A DNA stretch of 9,648 nt from Deltaproteobacteria bacterium. GTDB taxonomy: Bacteria; Desulfobacterota; Syntrophia; Syntrophales; Smithellaceae. Numbering within the stretch: position 1 is the stretch's first letter; the number at the start of each line of letters is the position of its first letter. Shown piece by piece: positions 1 to 6,789 of the stretch. Made by a program: the position numbers and the translations under genes. Location: positions 1-9,648 of the forward strand of contig JAGVUJ010000310.1 of assembly GCA_019136325.1 (NCBI GenBank), in the 5' to 3' direction. A model generated the notes under the pieces. It ran no database searches. It was given only the letters and a program-made list of their open reading frames with translations, and was not told the origin of the DNA.

Positions 1-1208
1 CGCTCCTTGATTTCGATGATCTTGTTGAAATCCGTTTCTTGATAAATTTTCCCGAATTGAACCTCGCCTTCCATCACGCAATCATCAGGTGTATAGACAT
101 ATTCATCAAGCGTTGTGGAGATTTGCTTCACCTTGAAAGGCGTGAGAAATCCGTCATTGATTCCGTCTTTCAGGGAATAGATATAAACCGGATCGCCGAA
201 ATAGGCATAGGTGTCTATATTGTCTTGACGCTTGGGTGTGGCCGTCATACCGAGTTGCACAGCCGGGGCAAAGTATTCCAGAATGCCGCGCCAGTTGCTT
301 TCGTCATTCGCGCCGCCGCGATGACATTCATCAATGATAATAAAGTCGAAGAAATCAGGTGGATACTCGCCGAAATAGGGGCTGGGACTTCCGTCTTTGG
401 GCGGCCCGCTCATGAAAGTCTGGAAGATTGTGAAGAAGATGCTGCCGTTCTTGGGCACTTTGCCCTTTTTGCGGATGTCCGCCGGTGAAATCCTGATCAT
501 CGCGTCCTCTGGGAATGCAGAGAACTCGTTGTAGGCCTGATTGGCAAGGATATTCCGGTCAGCTAAAAACAGGATGCGCGGCAACCGCGAAGGTTCCCGG
601 CTTAAATTCCAGCGGCTGTGAAATAGCTTCCAGGCAATCTGAAAGGCGACAAATGTTTTGCCTGTTCCCGTAGCCATCGTCAGCAGGATGCGCGGCTTAT
701 TGGCGGCAATGGCTTCCATTACCCGTTCTACGGCAATGTCCTGAAAATAGCGGCCCGGATGCGAACCGCCTCTGTCCTCGAAGGGCACAGCGGCAAACCG
801 ATCACGCCAGGTATTTTCCTCGGCAAAAGTCAAATTCCAGAGTTCTTCCGGCTGGGGATACACGGCAATCTCGCCTTCCTTGCCCGTTTTCATGTCTATA
901 GCATAAATACCCTGGCCATTTGTGGCATACGTAAAACGGACGGCCAGTTTACTGGCATAGTTCTTGGCTTGAGCAACGCCTTCCGTTAATTCTTCATCCC
1001 ACGCCTTGGCTTCCACGACAGCCAGTTTGGTGTTACGATACTCTAGCACATAGTCGGCAGTTAATGCCTTGCCGCGTCTTCCGAGTCCTTCAATGCGTCC
1101 GGGCGTTATCGGATATTCCCGCCGAATGCGGCTGCCTTCAGTGACGCCCCACCGCGCATTCTTCAATGCAGGGTCAATATGTTCGGCTCTGGTTTCGGCT
1201 TCGTTCAT
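1..1208 (-). CDS. hsdR: Type I restriction enzyme R subunit (HsdR), N-terminal 402 residues; cut by window edge
   Basis: Motor and nuclease subunit of a type I restriction enzyme, which translocates DNA and cuts it when bound to the HsdM2S core at unmethylated sites. I translated the minus strand from the ATG at 1208-1206; the frame stays open to the window edge. Seen: a PD-(D/E)xK-type nuclease region with D52, E66-A-K68 and a following Q80-xxx-Y84, then a superfamily 2 helicase with Walker A ATGTGKT (179-185), DEAD/DEAH-like box DECH (293-296) and motif III TATP (322-325). The start overlaps the stop of the preceding gene as ATGA, so translation is probably coupled. No strong ribosome binding site sits in front of it, which fits coupling. 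Family members are usually about 750-1100 residues, so roughly half lies outside the window. All catalytic motifs in view are intact. Confidence 0.95.
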   Translation of the reverse strand, partial: MNEAETRAEHIDPALKNARWGVTEGSRIRREYPITPGRIEGLGRRGKALTADYVLEYRNTKLAVVEAKAWDEELTEGVAQAKNYASKLAVRFTYATNGQGIYAIDMKTGKEGEIAVYPQPEELWNLTFAEENTWRDRFAAVPFEDRGGSHPGRYFQDIAVERVMEAIAANKPRILLTMATGTGKTFVAFQIAWKLFHSRWNLSREPSRLPRILFLADRNILANQAYNEFSAFPEDAMIRISPADIRKKGKVPKNGSIFFTIFQTFMSGPPKDGSPSPYFGEYPPDFFDFIIIDECHRGGANDESNWRGILEYFAPAVQLGMTATPKRQDNIDTYAYFGDPVYIYSLKDGINDGFLTPFKVKQISTTLDEYVYTPDDCVMEGEVQFGKIYQETDFNKIIEIKE

Positions 1209-3628
1209 ATTTGCGGTTGAACCTCGCTTAAAAACTTGATCGTATCGTTGATGTCCTCAAAGTTTTCAGTGCGTTCAGGCTTGTCAGTGAAATGATATGA
1301 AACGAACCTCGCACCTTCACGCTCCAAACGACTGAAGAAATAGCACGCATTCTTTGCTGATGGTGGAGAAGGGCCGACCTGTACCAACGGCAGAAGTTTC
1401 AGTGCTCGTCCCGTAGCCTTCTTTGAAAGGTAAAGTCGCTCGACATCTAGCCAAGTGGCCATTGAACGGGTTTCTTTGAGAAACTCGTTGTTGCTTCCCA
1501 TTAATATCGCCACTTCGTTTTCAAATAGGCCGCGACGTGGACGGCAGTTGAGGGCGTAGATCAAGTGAGTTTCAGCCCAAGAATCTGCAATCGTCTCGCG
1601 TAGATTTTCCACTTCGGCGAGGAGCTTTTGATTTCGCAGTTCTGCCTCCTTCTGATCAACAACCCCACCGTGACCGCTCCAGTCGTTTCGCATCTTGTTT
1701 GTCTTGGTAAGAATGGCTGCAAGTTCCTTACGGCTTAGAGCAGTAGGCAGTGATGTGGATGGGTCTGCAAACATTTCCCCGCAAAGCGCTCGGTCATTCA
1801 TCGCGCTATCTGGTTTCTTCCCGCTCTCACGGAGAAGGTCTCGCGTCTGCTTTCCAAGATATTCGACCACGAGTTTCCATGTCCCAAATGTCGTCCGGTT
1901 GAAACTAAAATTCTGTTCCCGCATGACCTCTGCCAGCTTCTTTCTGTGAGGCGCAAAAACGGCAACATTTGAACTGAAGGCGCTTAGCAATATGATGCTA
2001 ACGAACTCTGCTGTTGCCTCAAAGAAATGGAGGAGATGTTCATGCTTGGTCTTGAAGTCATGGCTCGGTGTGGCTTGCCATGCCCGGAGAATTGATGCCA
2101 ATGGGAACGGCAGTGTCTCAGACCACTGAGCAAGCGTTGCAGATGCGTGGTTCTTTATGCCACTAGATAGTTGGTTCGCCAAGCCTTTGAGCCGTCGCTC
2201 TACATCTGCGGCCGCCTTCGGATTGGCCCAAATCTCTCGCCGGAACTCGGCCAATTCGTTTTGAAGTGCCAAGATGGTAGTCTGCTCAGCATTGATCTTA
2301 GCTTCAACTTCCAGCAACCTTTGCTGTGTTGCGAGGTCTGGCACAAGCACGCGCAACGCTCTCAACGACTGTGTATTTAATTTCGATATAGTACCACCCG
2401 TCTTGCCTTGCTCCCTGAGCTGTCGTCCGAAATCCGAATTGAGAAAGTGAGCTACGAATTTGGCATTTGAACGGGTCGGGTCAATCATGACCTGAGCGTA
2501 GTTTTGTGGCTTCAGTGTCAATGCTTCGAGTGAGTCCACTACATCACTGTTGCCGATTAGCGGGATGTAAATTGCATTTTCAAGTGGTTGGAAGGCAAAG
2601 TCATTGCCAAATTTTCCTAATTTGATTCCGGATTTGACGTCTTTCAGTTCAGCCAGTCCAGCCAGATTTACGGCCTGAAAGCCGAAGCGCTTTTCTGCAA
2701 GGGATAAGGCATCCACCGAACGGAGATATTCGATACTTTTGAATCTAGATGGCTCTACGAATTGCCCGAGCTCAAGTGAAGCGCCTTCTACGTTCTCCTT
2801 GAAGTTCCCGATGATTTGAAGATTCGTGTTCGTATCCGTCGAAAGCTGCGCAACGAACATACGCGATGAAATATTTCGGCGAACGACTACCAAGTAGGCG
2901 GAAATGTTTGTGTGTGGAGCAAATGTTCCGGACGGCAACGCAAAAGCCGCTTCGATTCCGAGGCCAATGTCGCCAAATCGGCGTAAAACAGATCGAGATG
3001 AGAGAAAGAATGACGGCGTAACCACGAACAACCCAATGCCGGACGAGCTTAAACGCATTGAAGCAGCAACCATCACAAGATTCCCGAGGTCGTCGTTTAA
3101 TTCGACGGCATCGCCAGACGAAAGTCTGAGCTTTAAGGAGTGATGTGACTTTACGCCCATTGGCAAGATGCTTGCGACGACATCCAATTCTTCCTTGCTC
3201 TCTCCAAGCAAAAAAAGAGGATCGCCAATTTGCCAGTCAGCTTCTGGCGCGAGCACTTTTCCTAATTTGTACTCGCCTTGGTTTGGCGTGAGAGCAATGG
3301 CTTTCTCAGCCTTGGAAGCCTCACGCAATACTTCAATCAGAAACCCAGCCCCTGCCCACGGATCGCAAATCGTTTTCGGTGAAGCACCTTCAATAAGTGC
3401 AGAAAAAACCTCGGCCAGCCATTTCGGAACATAGAATGATTCCTCATAACGTCCGTATCGCGTCACTAAGATATAGCCAAGGGAGATTAAATCGTCAGCA
3501 GAAAACCGAACATTTTCTGTTTTCAGAAACTCGGCGAGTTCTTCAGGACCATGAAACTGTATGCCTTTTAGTTTCGATAGTGTATTCTGAAGCGTCGCGT
3601 TGATGGGCATATTATAGGCTTTGCTCAT
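1205..3628 (-). CDS. Accessory protein of the hsd operon: degenerate N6-methyltransferase-like domain + HsdS-like recognition domain + candidate HEPN RNase domain (807 aa)
   Basis: Seen, in order: an HsdM-like N-terminal half with SAM-binding motif I DPWAGAGF (89-96); at the place expected for catalytic motif IV, DVVASILPMG (149-158) stands where HsdM proteins have (N/D)PP(F/Y), so the catalytic residue is missing. Residues about 340-435 resemble an HsdS target-recognition half, with HFLNSDFGRQL, GGTISKLN and a closing LVPDLATQQRLLE. A coiled-coil-like segment follows (435-465). Residues about 505-690 are helical and contain RNDWSGH (R647, N648, H653), matching the R-N-x4-H motif of HEPN RNases. 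Residues 700-807 form a further alpha/beta-looking region. The start has a perfect AGGAGG five bases upstream; the stop overlaps the hsdR start. Inference: an adenine methylase-like DNA sensor with an RNase effector. It may be annotated elsewhere simply as 'N-6 DNA methylase'. The MTase-like and TRD-like assignments are fairly secure; HEPN rests on one motif plus helical context. Confidence 0.85.
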   Translation of the reverse strand: MSKAYNMPINATLQNTLSKLKGIQFHGPEELAEFLKTENVRFSADDLISLGYILVTRYGRYEESFYVPKWLAEVFSALIEGASPKTICDPWAGAGFLIEVLREASKAEKAIALTPNQGEYKLGKVLAPEADWQIGDPLFLLGESKEELDVVASILPMGVKSHHSLKLRLSSGDAVELNDDLGNLVMVAASMRLSSSGIGLFVVTPSFFLSSRSVLRRFGDIGLGIEAAFALPSGTFAPHTNISAYLVVVRRNISSRMFVAQLSTDTNTNLQIIGNFKENVEGASLELGQFVEPSRFKSIEYLRSVDALSLAEKRFGFQAVNLAGLAELKDVKSGIKLGKFGNDFAFQPLENAIYIPLIGNSDVVDSLEALTLKPQNYAQVMIDPTRSNAKFVAHFLNSDFGRQLREQGKTGGTISKLNTQSLRALRVLVPDLATQQRLLEVEAKINAEQTTILALQNELAEFRREIWANPKAAADVERRLKGLANQLSSGIKNHASATLAQWSETLPFPLASILRAWQATPSHDFKTKHEHLLHFFEATAEFVSIILLSAFSSNVAVFAPHRKKLAEVMREQNFSFNRTTFGTWKLVVEYLGKQTRDLLRESGKKPDSAMNDRALCGEMFADPSTSLPTALSRKELAAILTKTNKMRNDWSGHGGVVDQKEAELRNQKLLAEVENLRETIADSWAETHLIYALNCRPRRGLFENEVAILMGSNNEFLKETRSMATWLDVERLYLSKKATGRALKLLPLVQVGPSPPSAKNACYFFSRLEREGARFVSYHFTDKPERTENFEDINDTIKFLSEVQPQI

Positions 3629-3633
3629 AAGTG

Positions 3634-3639
3634 CCTCCT
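3634..3639 (-). promoter_or_regulatory. Ribosome binding site of the 807-aa accessory gene
   Basis: On the minus strand this reads AGGAGG, five bases before the ATG at 3628-3626, and it overlaps the TAG stop of hsdS. It fixes the start at residue 1 rather than at the in-frame ATG six codons later, which has no such site. A consensus site suggests strong translation of the accessory protein. Confidence 0.8.
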
Positions 3640-4774
3640 ACAGTTCTCCGCTAAATGCCTGGTTCAGTAAAGACTTCTTTAATTCCTCCAATGCTTCTAG
3701 CTTTCGCTGGTAGATGGATTCGAGGCGTTGGGTTTCTTCGCGGAGGGCGTCAAGTTTGGCGACAATCTTCAATTGTTCCTCCGACGACGGCAAAAGTAGA
3801 TTAACGCTTTGTAGCTTTTGGATTGTCAACGTATCCACTGTTGCACCGTTGCCTCTGTCTAATTGATCAAAAAACAAGGACGATTTGAGCCAAAACTTGA
3901 TGAACTCGCTGCTGACGGCGGCAGTTCGTTTCATCCACAGAACGCTCGCGTCCTTGAAATAGAATCGGTCACTAGCTCGAACGATATGTGAGTTCCCGAT
4001 TGTTCCAATCGCAGTGATGACAATGTCGCCAGCTTTCGGAACACCATATTCTTTCGACAGCTCCGCAAAGTGCTTTTCAGAGATAAATAGTTCATTGTCT
4101 ACAAAGCCGTCGGTAGCCAATCGCGTGATTTCACGCCCACGGTAGAAAGGAACGCCTTCGGTCTTCCATTGGGATTTCAGAACGCGTTTGCTTGAGCCAA
4201 CCTTATAGAGATCGTCCAAACGCTTCTCCACCCACCCTGGGCCACGCTTAGTGAAGACGGATTGAAGATGGCTATCAAATAGGGCGCGGGCGTTTTGGAG
4301 ATTCTTTTCGGCGTTGGCTTTGGCGGTGGCGATGCCGTCAAACGCTTCGTCGAGGATGCCGACGATCCGATGCTGCTCCGGGAGGGGGGGAATAGGCACC
4401 TGAAAGTCGTTGAGCATTCCGACTTTGATGTATGGCATCGTGTTTCCGAGCTTTTGTTTGGAAACAGTATCCTTGAATTTTCCGTCGAGAATGAGAAACA
4501 AGAACCGAGGCAAAACTTCCGAAAATTCAGTTAGGACATAGGTGCGCTGGTATGCCTCGAACTTGCCCTTGTAGTAGCTCACATTTCCAACGTCGCCGTT
4601 GCCAGCGATGAGCAGTGCCTCCGCATCAAACGAGTAGCTGTCGCTATAGGTGGGTTTGGCGGCGCACGTGAAGAACGGAAATGCACCCTCAGGATTGCCT
4701 TGGTTGACATCCTTTTTTCCCGTGCGAATCCGGCAAAGCTCACCGAGATTTCTTGTTTGCCAATCTTTTTTCAT
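3638..4774 (-). CDS. hsdS: Type I restriction-modification specificity subunit (HsdS), 378 aa
   Basis: DNA-recognition subunit that binds two HsdM copies and chooses the bipartite target. The usual two-repeat architecture is complete: TRD1 (about 1-128), then the first conserved region with PIPPLPEQHRIVGILDEAF (127-145) and helix 145-175, then TRD2 starting near WVEKRLDDL (181-189), and a second conserved region with LLLPSSEEQLKIVAKLD (326-342), a coiled coil, and the family-typical ending LLNQAFSGEL. Each TRD should read one half-site; the target cannot be predicted from here. Length is normal for the family (about 370-450). The start overlaps the hsdM stop as ATGA, with AGAGG five bases upstream. 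Confidence 0.95.
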   Translation of the reverse strand: MKKDWQTRNLGELCRIRTGKKDVNQGNPEGAFPFFTCAAKPTYSDSYSFDAEALLIAGNGDVGNVSYYKGKFEAYQRTYVLTEFSEVLPRFLFLILDGKFKDTVSKQKLGNTMPYIKVGMLNDFQVPIPPLPEQHRIVGILDEAFDGIATAKANAEKNLQNARALFDSHLQSVFTKRGPGWVEKRLDDLYKVGSSKRVLKSQWKTEGVPFYRGREITRLATDGFVDNELFISEKHFAELSKEYGVPKAGDIVITAIGTIGNSHIVRASDRFYFKDASVLWMKRTAAVSSEFIKFWLKSSLFFDQLDRGNGATVDTLTIQKLQSVNLLLPSSEEQLKIVAKLDALREETQRLESIYQRKLEALEELKKSLLNQAFSGEL

Positions 4775-5655
4775 AGCAGCCTCTTGATATTAGCCAGCAC
4801 CTTCGCACTTTCAGCATCCAGCGCGGCAATCTCGTTTATAATGGCTTTCGGGCTACGGTGTTTTATTTCTTCTCCGCCATTGGGATTTTTTACGGAGAGA
4901 TCAAATGTTGCCTGGTCAATATCTTTAACATCCACCGTCCAGCTCTTTGGGGAATCGGCAAAAGTTTTTTGCAGCTTCACAAATTCGGCAAGGTCATCGT
5001 CATTGAGCGCGTTTGTCTTCCCCAGGCTGCGTCCCGGATCAAGCTGATAATACCAGACCTTTTTCGTCGGCGCGCCTTTCTCAAAAAACAGCACGACGGT
5101 CTTGACGCCCGAGCCTTGAAAAGTACCGCTGGGGCAGTCGAGCACGGTGTGGAGATTACAGCTTTCCAGCAGGTGTTTGCGCAGGCTGACGGAAGCGTTG
5201 TCGGTGTTGGACAGGAAGGTGTTCTTGATGACGATACCGGCACGGCCACCGGCTTTAAGGATTTTGATGTAATGCTGAAGGAAAAGATAGGCGGTCTCGC
5301 CGGTGCGAATGGGAAAGTTCTGCTGCACTTCCTTACGTTCCTTGCCGCCGAAAGGAGGATTGGTCTCGACGATGTCGAACCTGTCTTTTTCCTGAATGTC
5401 GGCCAGGTTTTCGGTTAGCGTGTTGGTATGGATGATGTTTGGCGCATCGATGCCATGCAGAATCATGTTCATGGTGCCAATGACGAAAGCGAGGGACTTC
5501 TTTTCCTTGCCGTAGAACGTGCTGGTCTGGAGAAAGCGATCCTGCGTCAAGGTACGATTGGGGTATGTTTTCTTCAGATAGTCGAACGTCTCGCAGTGGA
5601 AGCCCGCCGAACCGAGCGCACCATCGTAGATGCTTTCACCAAGTTTCGGTTTCAC
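4771..5655 (-). CDS. hsdM downstream fragment: methyltransferase catalytic domain (294 aa)
   Basis: This fragment holds motif I DGALGSAGF (11-19), motif IV NPPF (99-102), the GETAYLFLQHYIKIL stretch and the usual HsdM tail with the DPGRSLGKTN region. The only start available at the break is the GTG at 5655-5653, which overlaps the stop of the upstream fragment. There is no well-spaced Shine-Dalgarno sequence before it (only AGG two bases away). In the intact gene this GTG encodes the second Val of IVQVV. It ends in an ATGA overlap with hsdS, so loss of its translation might also reduce coupled hsdS translation. Confidence 0.75.
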   Translation of the reverse strand: MKPKLGESIYDGALGSAGFHCETFDYLKKTYPNRTLTQDRFLQTSTFYGKEKKSLAFVIGTMNMILHGIDAPNIIHTNTLTENLADIQEKDRFDIVETNPPFGGKERKEVQQNFPIRTGETAYLFLQHYIKILKAGGRAGIVIKNTFLSNTDNASVSLRKHLLESCNLHTVLDCPSGTFQGSGVKTVVLFFEKGAPTKKVWYYQLDPGRSLGKTNALNDDDLAEFVKLQKTFADSPKSWTVDVKDIDQATFDLSVKNPNGGEEIKHRSPKAIINEIAALDAESAKVLANIKRLL

Positions 5656-5685
5656 GACCTGAACAATGTCACGACCTGAACAATG
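5652..5685. repeat. 17-bp perfect tandem duplication inside hsdM
   Basis: The unit tcacgacctgaacaatg occurs at 5652-5668 and again, base for base, at 5669-5685; the flanking bases do not extend the match. Seventeen is not a multiple of three, so the copy number decides whether hsdM is in frame: one copy gives the intact gene, two give the split. There is no microhomology at the edges of the unit. Confidence 0.97.
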
Positions 5686-6245
5686 GCGCGAACAAGAGGA
5701 CGCGCTGTGTAATACTCGCCGCCATTCCTTCCGGCATTGCCCATGTTTTTGATTTTGGCTTCGTAGAGGTGGGACAGTTCGTATTTCTCGTTCTGGGAGC
5801 GGAAACGCAGTTCGTCGATATGGTCGATGATTTCGCGCAGGTTATAACCGCTGGAAATCTTATTCTTGATTTCCGAGAAAATCTGCCCGATCTTGTATTC
5901 GATGGTGTTTGCACCCGTAGCCCTTTGAGTAAAACCATTCAGGTAGGGGAAGAGCTTCAGGTTGACAAAGTCACGGAGGTCGTCGCCCGTCATGGCCTTG
6001 TTGTGGTCCAGCTTGCCGTCTTTGCCTTTGGGCGCAGCCCAGGTTTCCCAGCGGTAGGGTTTGTCGAGGATGTGGGTGTAGGTCTTCCCTTCAAGGGCGG
6101 CTTCATCGGCGCGATCCTGCTCCAGTCCATCAAGATATTTCAGGAAGAGGAGCCAAGAAGTCTGCTCCGTATAATCGAGTTCCGTCGTGCATCCCGCCTC
6201 TTTCCACAGGATGTCGTCGATATTTTTGAATGCTTGTTCAAACAT
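5652..6245 (-). CDS. hsdM upstream fragment: N-terminal helical domain plus motif X (197 aa)
   Basis: This fragment carries the HsdM N-terminal helical domain (about 1-160, involved in subunit contacts in the family) and the GEYYTARP segment (176-183). Native sequence runs to V192; the last five residues, TLFRS, are encoded by the duplicated bases before a TGA stop. The TGA overlaps a GTG codon as GTGA, which could let ribosomes restart on the downstream fragment. On its own it lacks the SAM-binding and catalytic motifs. Confidence 0.75.
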   Translation of the reverse strand: MFEQAFKNIDDILWKEAGCTTELDYTEQTSWLLFLKYLDGLEQDRADEAALEGKTYTHILDKPYRWETWAAPKGKDGKLDHNKAMTGDDLRDFVNLKLFPYLNGFTQRATGANTIEYKIGQIFSEIKNKISSGYNLREIIDHIDELRFRSQNEKYELSHLYEAKIKNMGNAGRNGGEYYTARPLVRAIVQVVTLFRS

Positions 6246-6297
6246 GGGCAGCTATTCCTTGTTATTTATTGGTGGTAGGGCTTTAAAAACACATCGA

Positions 6298-6326
6298 ACT
6301 ATGCATTCTAGAACGTGTTTTGTCAA
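6298..6326 (-). promoter_or_regulatory. Predicted sigma70 promoter of the hsd operon
   Basis: On the minus strand, a perfect -35 box TTGACA (6326-6321) is followed by a 17-bp spacer and a -10 box CATAGT (6303-6298; four of six match TATAAT). It lies about 53 bp before the hsdM start, inside the 163-bp gap between the regulator gene and hsdM. The spacer contains the palindrome TTCTAGAA (6306-6313), a possible operator. The rest of the gap shows no clear terminator. Confidence 0.6.
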
Positions 6327-6408
6327 ATATTTACTTTAGAAAGGCAACCTTGGATGAAAAAAATATCGATTGAATCGTACGAACTGGCAGTGAAATACGC
6401 AGAATTAT

Positions 6409-6651
6409 TTAATGACTGCCGCCTGTTTTTACTAATTTCTTCTCGACCAGCGACATAATTTTTGATGCGGAAAGATTGAATGCTTTTGAAAGCTGAAAGA
6501 TAGTGACCAATGATGGCTGTTTATGCCCGCATTCTATAAGTGAAATGAAACTGCGGTCAAGTTTGCTTATATCGGCAAGCATCTCCTGACTAATGCTATT
6601 TCTCTTTCTAAGATTCCTGATAACTTCTCCGAATGCCTCTTCGATTGTCAA
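6409..6651 (-). CDS. XRE/Cro-CI family small transcriptional regulator (80 aa)
   Basis: A single helix-turn-helix domain fills the protein: residues 7-70, with the DNA-binding helices around SQEMLADISKLDRSFISLIECG (21-42) and the typical PSLVTIFQLSKAFNLSASKI (46-65) that closes the five-helix fold. Proteins of this type and size commonly sit next to restriction-modification genes and control them. It starts at a TTG codon, chosen because a perfect AGGAGG lies five bases upstream and the first residues (IEEAFGEVIRNLRKRN) match the family start. It is in the same direction as hsdM but separated by 163 bp with its own promoter, so it may repress the hsd promoter, its own gene, or the divergent gene at 6790. 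A short basic tail follows the domain. Confidence 0.9.
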   Translation of the reverse strand: MTIEEAFGEVIRNLRKRNSISQEMLADISKLDRSFISLIECGHKQPSLVTIFQLSKAFNLSASKIMSLVEKKLVKTGGSH

Positions 6652-6656
6652 GTCTG

Positions 6657-6662
6657 CCTCCT
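6657..6662 (-). promoter_or_regulatory. Ribosome binding site that sets the TTG start of the XRE regulator
   Basis: Minus-strand AGGAGG with five bases to the TTG at 6651-6649. It is the main evidence for a TTG start. A weak start codon behind a strong site would keep regulator levels modest, as expected for an autoregulated repressor. Confidence 0.75.
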
Positions 6663-6698
6663 GTTGGAAAACCTAACAGAAACGGAGGCGATATTCTG

Positions 6699-6727
6699 TT
6701 GACTATTGACAACAATGAGCTTATAAA
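6699..6727 (+). promoter_or_regulatory. Predicted promoter of the divergent 420-aa gene
   Basis: TTGACT (6699-6704), a 17-bp spacer, then TATAAA (6722-6727): five of six matches in each box. It lies about 60 bp before the ATG at 6790. A second TTGACA at 6706-6711 has no correctly spaced -10 box. The promoter is flanked by TTGA/TCAA-rich dyads that could be regulator sites. Confidence 0.6.
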
Positions 6728-6742
6728 TTGATTGTTAATCAA
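6728..6742. promoter_or_regulatory. Candidate operator dyad between the divergent genes
   Basis: TTGATT and AATCAA form a perfect inverted repeat with a 3-bp centre, just downstream of the predicted -10 box of the plus-strand promoter. A second, smaller dyad (TGTTG and CAACA, 6697-6714) overlaps its -35 box. Placement over a promoter next to an XRE gene suggests repressor binding; this is inference. Confidence 0.4.
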
Positions 6743-6789
6743 CAACTAACAAAGAGTTAACTTTTGGCTGGACAAGGGGTAGAACCTTT

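Larger units (their letters stand above)
4771..6245 (-). pseudogene. hsdM: hsdM, type I DNA methyltransferase subunit, split by a 17-bp tandem duplication
   Basis: N6-adenine methyltransferase subunit of the type I system. The reading frame is interrupted at 5652-5685, where a 17-bp stretch is present twice in tandem and shifts the frame. Deleting one copy joins the halves into a 485-codon protein reading VRAIVQVVKPKLGESIYDGA across the join, which is just what intact HsdM proteins show there. Motifs in the restored protein are GEYYTARP (motif X region, 176-183), DGALGSAGF (SAM-binding motif I form common in one HsdM subfamily) and NPPFGGKERKEV (catalytic motif IV); all are intact. An AAGGAA ribosome binding site lies nine bases before the ATG at 6245, and a good promoter lies upstream. 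As read, the product is truncated before motif I, so neither methylation nor restriction is expected unless the halves assemble or the duplication reverts. An assembly or sequencing artefact is possible. Confidence 0.9.

Noticed and set aside
39..488. 149-codon plus-strand open frame at the left edge
   Set aside because: The minus strand here encodes HsdR with intact helicase motifs; the plus-strand frame is its shadow.
4858..5418. 186-codon plus-strand open frame opposite the hsdM catalytic domain
   Set aside because: Antisense to conserved methyltransferase motifs; no family resemblance.
5565..6278. 237-codon plus-strand open frame opposite hsdM
   Set aside because: Entirely antisense to a well-supported hsdM fragment, with no recognisable motifs and no ribosome binding site; it is a compositional shadow.
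6706..6711. TTGACA as the -35 box of the 420-aa gene
   Set aside because: Only 10 bp separate it from TATAAA; the overlapping-region TTGACT at 6699 has the proper 17-bp spacing.
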